Source: Solibacillus sp. FSL H8-0523
Lineage (GTDB): Bacteria; Bacillota; Bacilli; Bacillales_A; Planococcaceae
DNA length: 64,000 bases
NCBI RefSeq assembly: GCF_038051985.1
Contig: NZ_CP150291.1
Location: 1,736,001 to 1,800,000, forward strand
Reading direction: 5' to 3'
Shown: positions 7,123 to 15,590 of the stretch, piece after piece
Layout: every line of letters begins with the position of its first letter
Numbering within the stretch: the first letter of the stretch is position 1
Position numbers and translations under genes: made by a program
The notes under the pieces: generated by a model
Database searches by the model: none
What the model was told of the DNA's origin: nothing
Seen by the model: only the letters and a program-made list of their open reading frames with translations

Positions 7123-7884
7123 GTGAAGCAGTTTATTGGTTTATTAAAAATGGAGCATCGGCATCTTGGCGTGACGTATCTGGTGTTAGCAGCCTTGTCA
7201 TTGATTGCGCTCTATATTGCGCCATTAGGGATTGTTTATTATTATCCGCACTTAGTTGTAGAGCATGTTCGCTTTACGAGCTTGATTCCGTTAGCGATTC
7301 TAAATTATCTTGCAGGTATTGTTTTATTTAGGAGCAGTTTAAAACGTGATATCAAGGTGAAGGATATTTGGCTCCATAGTGCGAGCACGATGTACATGTT
7401 AGTTGGCGTGAAACTGGTTTATCAATTAATCGGTTTAATCATTGTGGAAGCATGCGTATTTAGTGGCTTTTTCTTCATCGGTGATTTAGTCGAAGGAACC
7501 ATTTTAGAGTTTATCGTATTTGCGTTATTTTCTACGGTTCTTACCATCTTTTTTTATGTGTTCCTTATTGTATTTGTTTACTTTTTCATCGTGCTGAATT
7601 TACAGGGCAAACGATATATCGGTAAATTTAGCATCATTCTTATGTTGGGTGCCTTGCTCGTATACTTCAAAATTTTAGAATGGCTTCCAACAGAGACGCC
7701 ATTACAAGTGGGGAAAGTGGATTTTAGCTGGCTCGAAAACTATATGCCGAACTTTGGCAATGACGTGGATGTTACAGTTGTCTTTTCAAGCTTGTACATT
7801 GTAGAGGAACTGTTTATGTGGGCGGTACTGATTGCCATCTTTATGGGCACAAGTAAATGGTTAGAGAGGGTGTTGATGCGATGA
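7123..7884 (+). CDS. Six-helix membrane protein, first gene of YtrA-type ABC operon
   Basis: The 253-residue protein has about six transmembrane helices and the look of an ABC-2-type permease subunit (MKQFIGLLKMEHRHLGVTYLVLAALS). It starts at GTG with AGGAGG seven bases upstream. Its stop overlaps the start of the GntR gene (ATGA). As first gene of the operon it probably forms part of the membrane domain with one of the two ATPases. No closer family name can be given. Confidence 0.75.
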   Translation: MKQFIGLLKMEHRHLGVTYLVLAALSLIALYIAPLGIVYYYPHLVVEHVRFTSLIPLAILNYLAGIVLFRSSLKRDIKVKDIWLHSASTMYMLVGVKLVYQLIGLIIVEACVFSGFFFIGDLVEGTILEFIVFALFSTVLTIFFYVFLIVFVYFFIVLNLQGKRYIGKFSIILMLGALLVYFKILEWLPTETPLQVGKVDFSWLENYMPNFGNDVDVTVVFSSLYIVEELFMWAVLIAIFMGTSKWLERVLMR

Positions 7885-8240
7885 CGATCGATTTCGCAAA
7901 AGACCGTCCGATTTACTTGCAGCTCGTGGAGTTGATTTGTGGTGACATTATTAAAGGGAAATTACAGTCGGGGGATAAGCTCCCATCCGTTCGAGAATTT
8001 GCGCTAGATTCAGGTGTCAATGTCAACACAGTCCAGCGCGTGTATAAGGAGTTGGAAGTGATGGCGTTGACGGAAACAAAACGTGGACAAGGAACATTTA
8101 TAACAACTGATATGCAGGCGATTTACATGATGCGTGAGCAAATGAAAACACAGGTAGCACAACAGTTTGTCGCATCAATTCAGTCGCTCGGCTTTAACGT
8201 AGAGGAAATTATCGATGTGTTAAAAAGGCAGGAGGGATAA
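7881..8240 (+). CDS. GntR-family regulator, YtrA subfamily
   Basis: The 119-residue protein has an N-terminal winged helix (PIYLQLVELICGDIIKGKLQSGDKLPSVREFALDSGVNVNTVQRVYKELEVMALTETKRGQGTF) and a short two-helix tail. It has no large effector domain, which is typical of the YtrA subfamily that controls ABC transporter operons. I chose the ATG at 7881, which overlaps the previous stop; an in-frame ATG at 7857 would add eight residues. Its likely target is the palindrome at 7083-7104. Confidence 0.9.
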   Translation: MTIDFAKDRPIYLQLVELICGDIIKGKLQSGDKLPSVREFALDSGVNVNTVQRVYKELEVMALTETKRGQGTFITTDMQAIYMMREQMKTQVAQQFVASIQSLGFNVEEIIDVLKRQEG

Positions 8241-8241
8241 G

Positions 8242-8943
8242 ATGGACGTACAGCGACTTTCATTTCGTTATGGTAAAAAAACAATTTTAGACGGCTTAAC
8301 ATTTTCAATCGAGCAAGGGCAAATGATTGGTTTAATTGGCGAAAATGGTAGCGGGAAATCCACGCTCTTAAAATTATTAGCAGGCATCCTGCAGCCAACT
8401 TCTGGTACGGTCTCATTTCAAGGGGAACGTGTAACACGCCGCAGTGCTTCAGTAATTGCTTATCAGCCGGATGTTGATTTATTTCATGAAAAGCTAACGG
8501 GCGATGAAGTATTTGAATTTTATGATTCACAGTTTACAGACTTTTCGATCGACAAAGCACATGAAATCGCAGCATTTTTACAAGTGCCGACGACAGTGCA
8601 GCTTGGAAAATTGTCGAAAGGGAATCGCGGGCGTATTAAAATGGCGACGTTTTTAGCACGTGACGCGAAGCTGTATTTGTTTGATGAGCCATTTGCAGGG
8701 TTAGATCCAATTGCACGAGAATTGTTAATGAAGGCAATGATTAAGTTTATCGATACGACAAATTGCGCGGTGGTGCTGTCGACACATGAGGTCAACGAGG
8801 TCGAGCCGATTTTAGATCAGGTGATGATTTTAAAAGATGGCCATTTATGTGCAATGGATCATTTAGAGGAAGTGCGCGATGAACGCGGTGTAGACGCCGT
8901 ATCGTGGATGAAAAGTTTATATGAAAGTGGGAGAAGCAAGTGA
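8242..8943 (+). CDS. ABC transporter ATP-binding protein (YtrB-like)
   Basis: The 233-residue ATPase has Walker A GENGSGKST, a divergent signature (KLSKGNRGRIKMA instead of LSGGQ), Walker B LYLFDEPFAGLDP and the switch histidine STHE. The divergent signature is usual in the YtrB group of ATPases encoded next to YtrA regulators. It starts one base after the regulator stop, and the next gene overlaps its end by 4 bp. It probably energises the membrane protein encoded at 7123. Confidence 0.88.
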   Translation: MDVQRLSFRYGKKTILDGLTFSIEQGQMIGLIGENGSGKSTLLKLLAGILQPTSGTVSFQGERVTRRSASVIAYQPDVDLFHEKLTGDEVFEFYDSQFTDFSIDKAHEIAAFLQVPTTVQLGKLSKGNRGRIKMATFLARDAKLYLFDEPFAGLDPIARELLMKAMIKFIDTTNCAVVLSTHEVNEVEPILDQVMILKDGHLCAMDHLEEVRDERGVDAVSWMKSLYESGRSK

Positions 8944-9842
8944 CAAATCCAATCGTTCAAATCAAAAAGTTAAATAAGACGATTAAAGGCAAGCAGTTAA
9001 TTAAAGATGTCTCGCTCGATTTTTACCCAGGACAAATTACTGGCTTTTTAGGGCCAAATGGTGCGGGTAAGACGACAACGATTCGTATGATGACAGGGCT
9101 GATGCACCCAACAAGCGGCGAAGTGATCATTAACGGCATCTCGCTACAAAAGGATTTTGAAAAGGCAATTGTCCATGTCGGGGTAATTGTCGAAAATCCG
9201 GAAATGTACAAATACATGACGGGCTATAAAAACTTACAGCATTTTGCACGCATGCATAACGTACCGAAATCACGCATTGACGAAGTTGTTGCCCAAGTCG
9301 GCTTACAAAATCGTATTCATGAAAAGGTGCGCACGTATTCACTTGGGATGCGTCAACGACTCGGTTTAGCACAGGCAATGCTACATAATCCGAAGTTTTT
9401 AATTTTAGATGAACCGACGAACGGCTTAGACCCAGCTGGTATTCGTGAGTTCCGTATGTATTTACGTAAAATCGCCGAAGAAGACAATGTGGCAATCGTC
9501 GTTTCAAGTCACTTATTATCAGAAATCGAACTAATGGTTGACCGAGTTGCGGTTATTCAAAATGGTGAAATTATTGATATGCGCGAGTTGACAGCGCAAA
9601 CGGTAGAAGAGTTTTATGTGGAGGTCGGCCAGCCAGAAGCGTTTGAAACGCTAATTGGGGAGCGCGGTCGTCGTGACAAGGGAGGCTATATTGTCACGAT
9701 TACACGAGACTCTGTGCCAACGCTTGTGCGTGAAATGACGGCAGCGAGTATTGATTTATATACAATTCAGCCTGTAACAAAAGGCTTAGAAGAGCAATTT
9801 TTAGAAATGACTGGTGGAGGTGCGATCGATGCGATTCGTTAA
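8940..9842 (+). CDS. ABC transporter ATP-binding protein (BcrA/CcmA-like)
   Basis: The 300-residue ATPase has Walker A GPNGAGKTT, signature SLGMRQRLGLAQA, Walker B FLILDEPTNGLDP and switch SSHL, followed by the ~80-residue C-terminal extension typical of ATPases that pair with ABC-2 permeases. The GTG start overlaps the previous stop. It almost certainly pairs with the permease that follows. Family members export peptides, lipids or antibiotics, or remove them from the membrane; no substrate can be read from the sequence. Confidence 0.9.
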   Translation: MTNPIVQIKKLNKTIKGKQLIKDVSLDFYPGQITGFLGPNGAGKTTTIRMMTGLMHPTSGEVIINGISLQKDFEKAIVHVGVIVENPEMYKYMTGYKNLQHFARMHNVPKSRIDEVVAQVGLQNRIHEKVRTYSLGMRQRLGLAQAMLHNPKFLILDEPTNGLDPAGIREFRMYLRKIAEEDNVAIVVSSHLLSEIELMVDRVAVIQNGEIIDMRELTAQTVEEFYVEVGQPEAFETLIGERGRRDKGGYIVTITRDSVPTLVREMTAASIDLYTIQPVTKGLEEQFLEMTGGGAIDAIR

Positions 9843-10764
9843 AAATGAATGGATAAAAATTTGGAATCAGCGTAGCTCTTGGATTATGCTTGGGCTGTTA
9901 ATTGTCGGCTTAATTGGGATGCTTGGCTTAAATAAATATTTTACAGATGCAAGCGGTACACAAGAGGAACGCCGCGCTGCTAATGAAGAAACGATCACGT
10001 TTTATGAAGAACAGTTAGCAAATGAAACAGATGAGGCGTATAAAGCGGAACTCGAGCAATCAATTGCGTTAGCACAGTATCGTATTGACAATGATTTACC
10101 ATCAGAAGGTACGATGACAGCGATGGAGGGGATTGATTTTACATTATCGTTTAGTATTGTCATTGTTGGTATTTTCACAATGGTGATCGGCGCGTCCATC
10201 GTCTCGAATGAGTTCGGAACAGGAACGATTAAAATGCTATTAACACGTCCAGCCGCGCGATGGAAAATTTTATTATCAAAGCTTGTGGCAACACTTCTTT
10301 ACGGAGTTGCTTTATTGATTGCAGGGCTTGCAGTTGGTGCGATTACGAGCTTTATCATGTATAATTCGAGTGCACCAATTCAAATTATTATGGAAAACGG
10401 TCAAATTGTTGAAAAAGCAATGGAATTTAATTTTGCTGAGCAGCTTGCATTAAACGCGGCGTCAACGTTTATGGTTGTAATATTTGCGTTTATGCTTGGT
10501 ACGCTATTTAGCTCAAGTACATTAGCCGTATCGCTTGCGCTGGGGATTATGTTCTTCGGCTCGATGATTACGATGTACTTATCAAATTATGAGTTTGCGA
10601 AATATATTTGGTTATCGAATGACTTAGCACAATTTGTCGGCGAAGGAACACCAATTATTTCTGACATTACATTTAGTTTTGCAGTGATTGTCAATATTGT
10701 TTACGCAATCATTTTCTTAGCGGTGACGTTCATTTACTTCATCCGTCGCGATATTACGGCATAA
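9829..10764 (+). CDS. ABC-2 type permease
   Basis: The 311-residue protein has an N-terminal helix (SSWIMLGLLIVGLIGMLGL), a ~70-residue charged extracellular coiled region (residues about 40-110) and five further helices, the common ABC-2 permease plan. I chose ATG 9829 because TGGAGG lies eight bases upstream; a GTG at 9814 is in frame but lies inside that site. The start overlaps the ATPase gene by 14 bp. It is the last gene before a strong terminator. Confidence 0.88.
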   Translation: MRFVKNEWIKIWNQRSSWIMLGLLIVGLIGMLGLNKYFTDASGTQEERRAANEETITFYEEQLANETDEAYKAELEQSIALAQYRIDNDLPSEGTMTAMEGIDFTLSFSIVIVGIFTMVIGASIVSNEFGTGTIKMLLTRPAARWKILLSKLVATLLYGVALLIAGLAVGAITSFIMYNSSAPIQIIMENGQIVEKAMEFNFAEQLALNAASTFMVVIFAFMLGTLFSSSTLAVSLALGIMFFGSMITMYLSNYEFAKYIWLSNDLAQFVGEGTPIISDITFSFAVIVNIVYAIIFLAVTFIYFIRRDITA

Positions 10765-10765
10765 A

Positions 10766-10807
10766 AAAGCGGGATTGTCTAGAATGCTTTCTGGACAATC
10801 CCGTTTT
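10766..10807 (+). terminator. Rho-independent terminator of the YtrA-type operon
   Basis: The perfect stem CGGGATTGTC / GACAATCCCG encloses a 14-base loop and is followed by TTTT. It begins two bases after the permease stop codon. Confidence 0.88.
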
Positions 10808-10924
10808 GCGTCGAGGATGGAGGCCAGCACGATGCTGGTCATGAATGCGTTGTCACAGGATGTGACGAACTTAGCATAGATGCACCGCCCTAAAGCGGTT
10901 AATTAACACATGAACGAAGCACTG

Positions 10925-11050
10925 CGCGAAAAGTGAATACTTTTCGCGTTACGGGTTCTCTTTAGAGGTACAAAATTTAAAATAACTATTGAAATACCCA
11001 GTGAAATATATTTGTTTTCAGAGGATATTTTACCTACTATATCGCATAGT
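10925..11050. repeat. Dispersed intergenic repeat, family A, copy near 11 kb
   Basis: The stretch 10949-11050 (GTTACGGGTTCTCTTTAGAG, then TAAAATAACTATTGAAAT and CTACTATATCGCA) closely matches 55328-55430. It is preceded by a perfect 9-bp hairpin GCGAAAAGT/ACTTTTCGC. The rest of the 10808-11249 gap holds no gene, only a short inverted repeat at about 11104-11128 (GTTCCCAAAC with TTGGGGAC) of family B. Confidence 0.6.
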
Positions 11051-11249
11051 AATTAGATAGAAAGATTATCGTTTTGTCGACTAATTAGTACAATATAAAG
11101 GTGAACGTTCCCAAACGTCGGCTTGGGGACATTTTAAGAGATAAGAAATTATAAAGTTTTGCGTTACAACAGTGTCTAGGCGAAAGTTATTTCGGCTGAT
11201 TTACAGCAAGACAAAATCAGCGAAGTGCTAAGCATACAATGCTCTAAAA

Positions 11250-11293
11250 TATATAAAAATAAACCTTTCTCAGAATAAGAGAAAGGTTTATTA
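11250..11293 (-). terminator. Rho-independent terminator of the YhgE-like gene
   Basis: A perfect 14-bp stem (11258-11271 with 11279-11292) runs into a T-rich tail on the minus strand. It is about 30 bases past the permease stop. Confidence 0.8.
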
Positions 11294-11323
11294 CATGAAT
11301 AAGAAAATTACTTGTAGCACAAT

Positions 11324-12526
11324 TTATGCAGCTTTTTGTTTCTCCACCAGATTTTTAATCCATACGAGTACAAGTGCCACCACTAAAATCCAGACAAGAA
11401 CGATACCGTATTCATTGAATACATTACCCGTAAAGAATAAAACATCTTTTAGCCCTTCTACAAAGAAGCGAAGTGGTAGCCATGAAATGATATAATCACG
11501 GTAAAAATCTGGTACCATCTCTGGTGCTAACTGTACGGCAGCCATACTGAAGAACATCATTAACACATAAAGGATAATACTTGGCAGTTTCAGCCAACGT
11601 AGCGTTGCAAAAATCATAAAGATAAACGTTGCAATGGCAAGTGATACGAATAATGCCACTTTATGAAACGATGCATACTCAAATCCTAAAATCCATGTAG
11701 AATACCACGTAATGACATAGCCACCGACGATCGCGTACACAAACGGTAAAATCGATTGCAATGTATTGAATTTCAGTTTGTTGGCTTTCGTTGCAAATAT
11801 ACGTTTATTACCTGCTAAGAACAACATGACAGCGCCTATTAAGCTCGAAAACCATACAGCAGTCAATAAGCCCGCTGGAACACTTGCTAACCCATTCACT
11901 TCATGTACTTTTACAATTTCCGATTGAATTGGATTCGCAAAGCCGTGTACTTTATCTGGTGCAATCGGTGAAATCATCGCTCCAACTTGTGCTAACGGAC
12001 TATTTTCACCTTGTGCTGCAAGGATTGGAGCAAGGTTTTCTTTCATTTCCTCTGTTTTCTCTCCGACAGCTGTTAACATTTGTGTGCTGACATTTGTATT
12101 CATCATCGATACCATAGTTGTCAGAGCTGTTTGGACAATCGTTGCCACTGTCGCATTGGCACCTTCATTAATATAAATTTGCATCGTTGCTTTTTCTGGT
12201 GTAGGTGTTTGCAATGTTGCAAGCTTACTTGAAAAGTCTGTTGGAATGACTAAAGCCCCGTACGCTTCTCTTTCATCCATCGCTGTCTTTAATGCATCCA
12301 CCGATTCATACTCGGTAAACTTCACAGCTTCTGGCGCATTGGCAAGTAATGCTTGTGACAGCGTTGCCCCCATTTCTCCTTCATCTGATACAACTAAGCC
12401 AATTGGTAAGTCCTTTGGATTCATTTTTACCGTTGGAATATTCGATGACATAAAAATAAGTCCTAAAATAAGCACCGCAATAATCGGTATTAAAAAAATT
12501 CGATTTGAATTTGCTAATTTCTCCAT
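11324..12526 (-). CDS. YhgE/Pip-type ABC-2 family membrane protein
   Basis: The 400-residue protein has an N-terminal helix, a long extracellular domain (residues about 35-210) with the family segment LPIGLVVSDEGEMGATLSQALLAN, then five or six helices. YhgE and phage-infection-protein relatives share this plan; their transported substrate is not known. In Bacillus yhgE lies beside the TetR gene yhgD. Here the divergent TetR gene is cut by an insertion sequence. A 15-bp inverted repeat flanks the likely promoter. The ribosome binding site GAGGAGG is strong. Confidence 0.8.
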   Translation of the reverse strand: MEKLANSNRIFLIPIIAVLILGLIFMSSNIPTVKMNPKDLPIGLVVSDEGEMGATLSQALLANAPEAVKFTEYESVDALKTAMDEREAYGALVIPTDFSSKLATLQTPTPEKATMQIYINEGANATVATIVQTALTTMVSMMNTNVSTQMLTAVGEKTEEMKENLAPILAAQGENSPLAQVGAMISPIAPDKVHGFANPIQSEIVKVHEVNGLASVPAGLLTAVWFSSLIGAVMLFLAGNKRIFATKANKLKFNTLQSILPFVYAIVGGYVITWYSTWILGFEYASFHKVALFVSLAIATFIFMIFATLRWLKLPSIILYVLMMFFSMAAVQLAPEMVPDFYRDYIISWLPLRFFVEGLKDVLFFTGNVFNEYGIVLVWILVVALVLVWIKNLVEKQKAA

Positions 12527-12538
12527 TCAACAACCTCC

Positions 12539-12608
12539 TCGTTCGATTTTGATTCATACAGTAGTATAATTCTTCCGAATTTTTCCTACCATCATCAAAA
12601 TCGAACGA
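12539..12608 (-). promoter_or_regulatory. Promoter region flanked by a perfect 15-bp inverted repeat
   Basis: TCGTTCGATTTTGAT (12539-12553) is repeated inverted at 12594-12608, 40 bp apart. A TATACT -10-like box for the permease gene lies between the arms on the minus strand. The arrangement fits a looping or two-site operator for the TetR-type regulator whose remnant starts at 12728. Confidence 0.55.
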
Positions 12609-12727
12609 TTTATTGATTAATAAACAGATAGAATGAATCTGTTGATAAACCCTTCGTTTTTTAATGAATATTTTGTTGAATAACAAAACTATGAACGCTA
12701 CAATGAAGGATAAATGAGGTGAGAGTA

Positions 12728-12763
12728 ATGGATCGTCGAAAAAGAAAATCCCGCAAAGCAATA
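12728..12763 (+). pseudogene. First 12 codons of a TetR-family regulator, cut by an insertion sequence
   Basis: ATG preceded by GAGGTGAGAG encodes MDRRKRKSRKAI, the typical opening of YhgD-type TetR proteins. The insertion sequence begins at the next base and its first triplet TGA is an in-frame stop. No TetR sequence resumes after the far end of the element, so the rest was lost. Its divergent neighbour is the YhgE-like permease, which is therefore probably without its repressor. Confidence 0.7.
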
Positions 12764-12815
12764 TGAACTGCACCCCATTTGTTAGACACAATACTAACGA
12801 ATGAGGTGTTTTTTC

Positions 12816-13328
12816 ATGGCTAAAATGAGTGCCGGACAAAAATTAGCGGCGGTTGAACGCTATCTAAATAGTAAGGAAAGCTCCAGAACAGTCGCTGCGG
12901 ATTTTGGTATTTCACATCGTTATTTACTCACGTTGGCGAACCAATATCAAAAAAATGGCGTAGAAGTGTTCGTCAGACGATATACAAATTACACAAAAGC
13001 ATTTAAACTAGACGTACTTAACTATATGACTGAACACGGTACGTCCTTAAACGAAACGGCAGCGATTTTCAATATTGCGGCTAGTACGTCGATACGGAAT
13101 TGGCAAAAACAATTCGAAACACTAGGAGAAGATGCCCTTCAGCCAAAGAAAAAGGGGCGTCAATCTATGAAAAAAGAATCGACTAAACAACCTAAAAACG
13201 CACTAGTAGAAGGTTCACCTGAAGCACTACAGGCTGAAATTAATCGTTTACGTATGGAAAATGAGTATTTAAAAAAGTTGAATGCCTTAGTTCAAGCCAA
13301 GGAAGCATCACCAAAGAAGACAAAGTAA
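12816..13328 (+). CDS. IS3-family OrfA (helix-turn-helix transposase subunit)
   Basis: The 170-residue protein has two helix-turn-helix segments (KLAAVERYLNSKESSRTVAADFGISHRYLLTLANQYQ and TSLNETAAIFNIAASTSIRNWQKQF) and a C-terminal leucine-zipper-like coiled coil (INRLRMENEYLKKLNALVQ). The ATG at 12816 has GAGGTG seven bases upstream. The slippery heptamer A AAA AAG at 13271-13277 allows a -1 frameshift into the orfB frame, which is open across this point, to make the full OrfAB transposase. Confidence 0.93.
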   Translation: MAKMSAGQKLAAVERYLNSKESSRTVAADFGISHRYLLTLANQYQKNGVEVFVRRYTNYTKAFKLDVLNYMTEHGTSLNETAAIFNIAASTSIRNWQKQFETLGEDALQPKKKGRQSMKKESTKQPKNALVEGSPEALQAEINRLRMENEYLKKLNALVQAKEASPKKTK

Positions 13329-13360
13329 AAGTCATCTATGAATTAAGGCATAAATACTCG

Positions 13361-14173
13361 GTGAAGGCGCTTGTCGCATTCGCCAAAATCAAACGCAGCA
13401 CGTACTACGATATCGTGAAGAAGATGGATCGACCAGACCGAGACGCTGATTTAAAAGCGGACATTCAAGCAATTTACGATGAACACGAGGGTCGTTATGG
13501 CTACCGTCGTATTCGTGATGAGCTGGCGAATCGTGGGCAAAAAGTGAACCATAAAAAGGTGCAGCGCCTCATGAAAGCGCTTGGTTTAAAGTGTTTAGTG
13601 CGCATGAAAAAATATAAATCATATAAAGGCGGAGTTGGTGAAATTGCGGATAATATTTTGAATCGTAATTTCAAGGCGGAAGCACCAAATGAGAAATGGA
13701 CAACGGATATTTCAGAGTTTAAATTATTTGGCGAAAAGCTGTATTTATCGCCTGTTTTAGACATGTTTAACGGGGAAATCATCACCTACACAATCGGCTC
13801 TAGACCGACTTTCTCTCTTGTTTCAGACATGTTAGAAAAGGCCTTAGAACGCTTACCAGAAGACCATAAACTCCTCATGCATTCCGATCAAGGCTGGCAT
13901 TATCAAATGAAGCAATATCGCCATGCGCTCCAATCGAGAGGCATTGTGCAAAGTATGTCACGAAAGGGTAACTGTTACGATAACTCGGTGATGGAGAATT
14001 TCTTTGGCATCATGAAATCTGAATTCCTTTACTTAAAAGAATTTGAAAGTATTGAGCACTTTAAAGAAGAGCTCGAAAAATATATTCATTATTACAACAC
14101 GAAACGGATTAAGGCTAAGTTAAAAGGCATGAGCCCGATACAATATCGATTACATGCCCAACTAGCTGCCTAA
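13361..14173 (+). CDS. IS3-family OrfB (DDE transposase, rve integrase core)
   Basis: The catalytic triad is visible: first Asp in NEKWTTDISEFKLFGEKLYL, second in LMHSDQGWHYQ, Glu in NSVMENFFGIMKSE, with HTH_21 (YDEHEGRYGYRRIRDEL) at the N-terminus. The listed start is a GTG inside the frame; the frame stays open upstream through KEDKVKVIYELRHKYS, so the natural product is the OrfAB fusion made by -1 frameshifting at 13271-13277. All domains are intact and the element may be active. Confidence 0.9.
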   Translation: MKALVAFAKIKRSTYYDIVKKMDRPDRDADLKADIQAIYDEHEGRYGYRRIRDELANRGQKVNHKKVQRLMKALGLKCLVRMKKYKSYKGGVGEIADNILNRNFKAEAPNEKWTTDISEFKLFGEKLYLSPVLDMFNGEIITYTIGSRPTFSLVSDMLEKALERLPEDHKLLMHSDQGWHYQMKQYRHALQSRGIVQSMSRKGNCYDNSVMENFFGIMKSEFLYLKEFESIEHFKEELEKYIHYYNTKRIKAKLKGMSPIQYRLHAQLAA

Positions 14174-14321
14174 ACGAAACGTAACTATCTTTTCGAAATT
14201 ACTTCTACTTTCATCAATGACCAGTATTAGGGTCTATATTATGGAATGCATAGTTTTCATTGTATGCAAAAACAAAAAAACAAATATGTTAAAATAAGGA
14301 TAAAAAGTAGGAGTGATAGAA

Positions 14322-14483
14322 TTGCGCTCAATTAAAATAATGTTATTAGGTATCGCATTGATGCTTATAGCGATATACATACCACACGAAATTGCTTTTA
14401 GAACAGGTGGTTCTGAAATTTTCCTTTTAGCTTTAGGATTTATTCTTGTAGTGATTGGATTATTAGTAAAGGATAAGCGATAA
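14322..14483 (+). CDS. Small two-helix membrane protein, passenger inside the IS ends
   Basis: TTG start with AGGAG eight bases upstream encodes 53 residues with two hydrophobic segments (IMLLGIALMLIAIYI and IFLLALGFILVVIGLLV) and a KDKR tail. It sits between orfB and the right inverted repeat. It may be a passenger gene, or chromosomal sequence trapped between ends of two different element copies. The function is unknown. Confidence 0.5.
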   Translation: MRSIKIMLLGIALMLIAIYIPHEIAFRTGGSEIFLLALGFILVVIGLLVKDKR

Positions 14484-14686
14484 TCTTCCTATAACTGTCT
14501 AAAATAACCGTGTCTAACTTTTAGGGGTCACTTCAATGACACTTAGGGAGCGTTCGATTCAGCAGCTAAGATTATTTAATTGTTTTAGCTGCAAATTTAA
14601 TTAGACTAACTATATCGTTGGGAATTTTTAGGTTATTATTGATGTAAAGTGCTTTTGAAACAAAATCATTTTACAAGGGGGTCAAT

Positions 14687-15199
14687 ATGAAAACATCTAA
14701 AAAAACTTTAATGCCCATATGGATTGTATTATTGGTTGTGTATTTATTTATATTGTTTATCTATCAAATATCTATAATTGAAATGCCCACTATTATATTC
14801 ACTGTCATTTATATTTGTACTTCCACTATGATTAGTTTATTTGTAATAGGTGTACAATCGGACAATAAAAAATTAATGAATTTTATATCTAGTTTAGCGC
14901 TTGCGATTCTCTTCATTTGTTCAATAGGTGTGGCTAGCTATATTTATAATCATGAAAAGGACGATTTTAAGCAAAAACAGATTTTATTAACGGGTGCATC
15001 GAGTGCATTTCAAACACTTAATATAAAAAGTGAAAATATTCTATGGATTGAGGTTAAAGAATATGATAAAGCAGAAGGTTTTCCTTATAGCTCTAAAGTA
15101 AAAATCATAAGTTCGGATTCTGAAACCCCTTATTATTTTGAATGCTCGGATTATAAATGCGAAACGATGATAAGGCATACCTATCCAGTAGAAGAATAA
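14687..15199 (+). CDS. Four-helix membrane protein with extracytoplasmic tail, unknown function
   Basis: The 170-residue protein has hydrophobic segments at about residues 9-27, 32-57, 65-88 (with a short gap), then a hydrophilic C-terminal domain of about 75 residues (LTGASSAFQTLNIKSENILWIEVKEYDK) ending with two cysteines (YFECSDYKCETM) that could form a disulfide. AAGGGGG precedes the ATG. It is monocistronic. No family is recognised. Confidence 0.55.
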   Translation: MKTSKKTLMPIWIVLLVVYLFILFIYQISIIEMPTIIFTVIYICTSTMISLFVIGVQSDNKKLMNFISSLALAILFICSIGVASYIYNHEKDDFKQKQILLTGASSAFQTLNIKSENILWIEVKEYDKAEGFPYSSKVKIISSDSETPYYFECSDYKCETMIRHTYPVEE

Positions 15200-15237
15200 A
15201 GGGAAAATTATTAATACAGATTCATACAAAATAACGT

Positions 15238-15307
15238 TCCCAAATAAAAGTTTGGGAATAAACCAGACTGGCACTAACGTTAATTTAACAGCATTTGTGC
15301 CTTTTCT
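15238..15307. terminator. Tandem hairpins of dispersed repeat families B and C
   Basis: The perfect hairpin TTCCCAAA/TTTGGGAA (15238-15257) is followed by a second with arms GGCAC/GTGCC around a taatttaacagc loop and TTTTC. The second resembles the hairpins at 6.0 and 49.1 kb. The pair can terminate the upstream gene. Confidence 0.55.
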
Positions 15308-15590
15308 CTTGGTACATTGTTTATACGTTGGTTTATACATTTTCACGAAAAGCCAGTGCCAGAAACGATTTGAGCCTTTTTGTGAGGTGTTTCAACGCTG
15401 ATCGGTTGTATGAAATCGTGCATATTCTCCAACCTCTAATCGTGTGTTTTTTTAATGTAAACTTTATTTAGCAAGTAAATTCTCCTATCCAATTTCCCTC
15501 TAAATAGTTATTCTTTTAGGAAGCTTATAAAACGTATGAGAATGACTATTTGTATAGGATGAATTTAGTGTCAATTTTACGCACAACAAA

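Larger units (their letters stand above)
12764..14535 (+). mobile_element. IS3-family (IS150 group) insertion sequence with extra 3' segment
   Basis: The left end TGAACTGCACCCCATTTGTTAGACAC (shown to be 26 bp, 12764-12789) matches the inverted right end at 14510-14535 (GTGTCTAACTTTT then AGGGGTCACTTCA) at most positions. The element carries orfA and orfB in overlapping phase. It is about 1.77 kb, longer than the usual ~1.45 kb, because roughly 330 bp with a small open frame lie between the orfB stop and the right end. No clear 3-4 bp target duplication flanks it (ATA on the left, ATG on the right), which suggests rearrangement after insertion. Confidence 0.85.

Noticed and set aside
12381-12839. 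152-codon minus-strand frame spanning the tetR remnant and the IS left end
   Set aside because: It crosses the element boundary and overlaps the permease start in antisense; composition is not protein-like.
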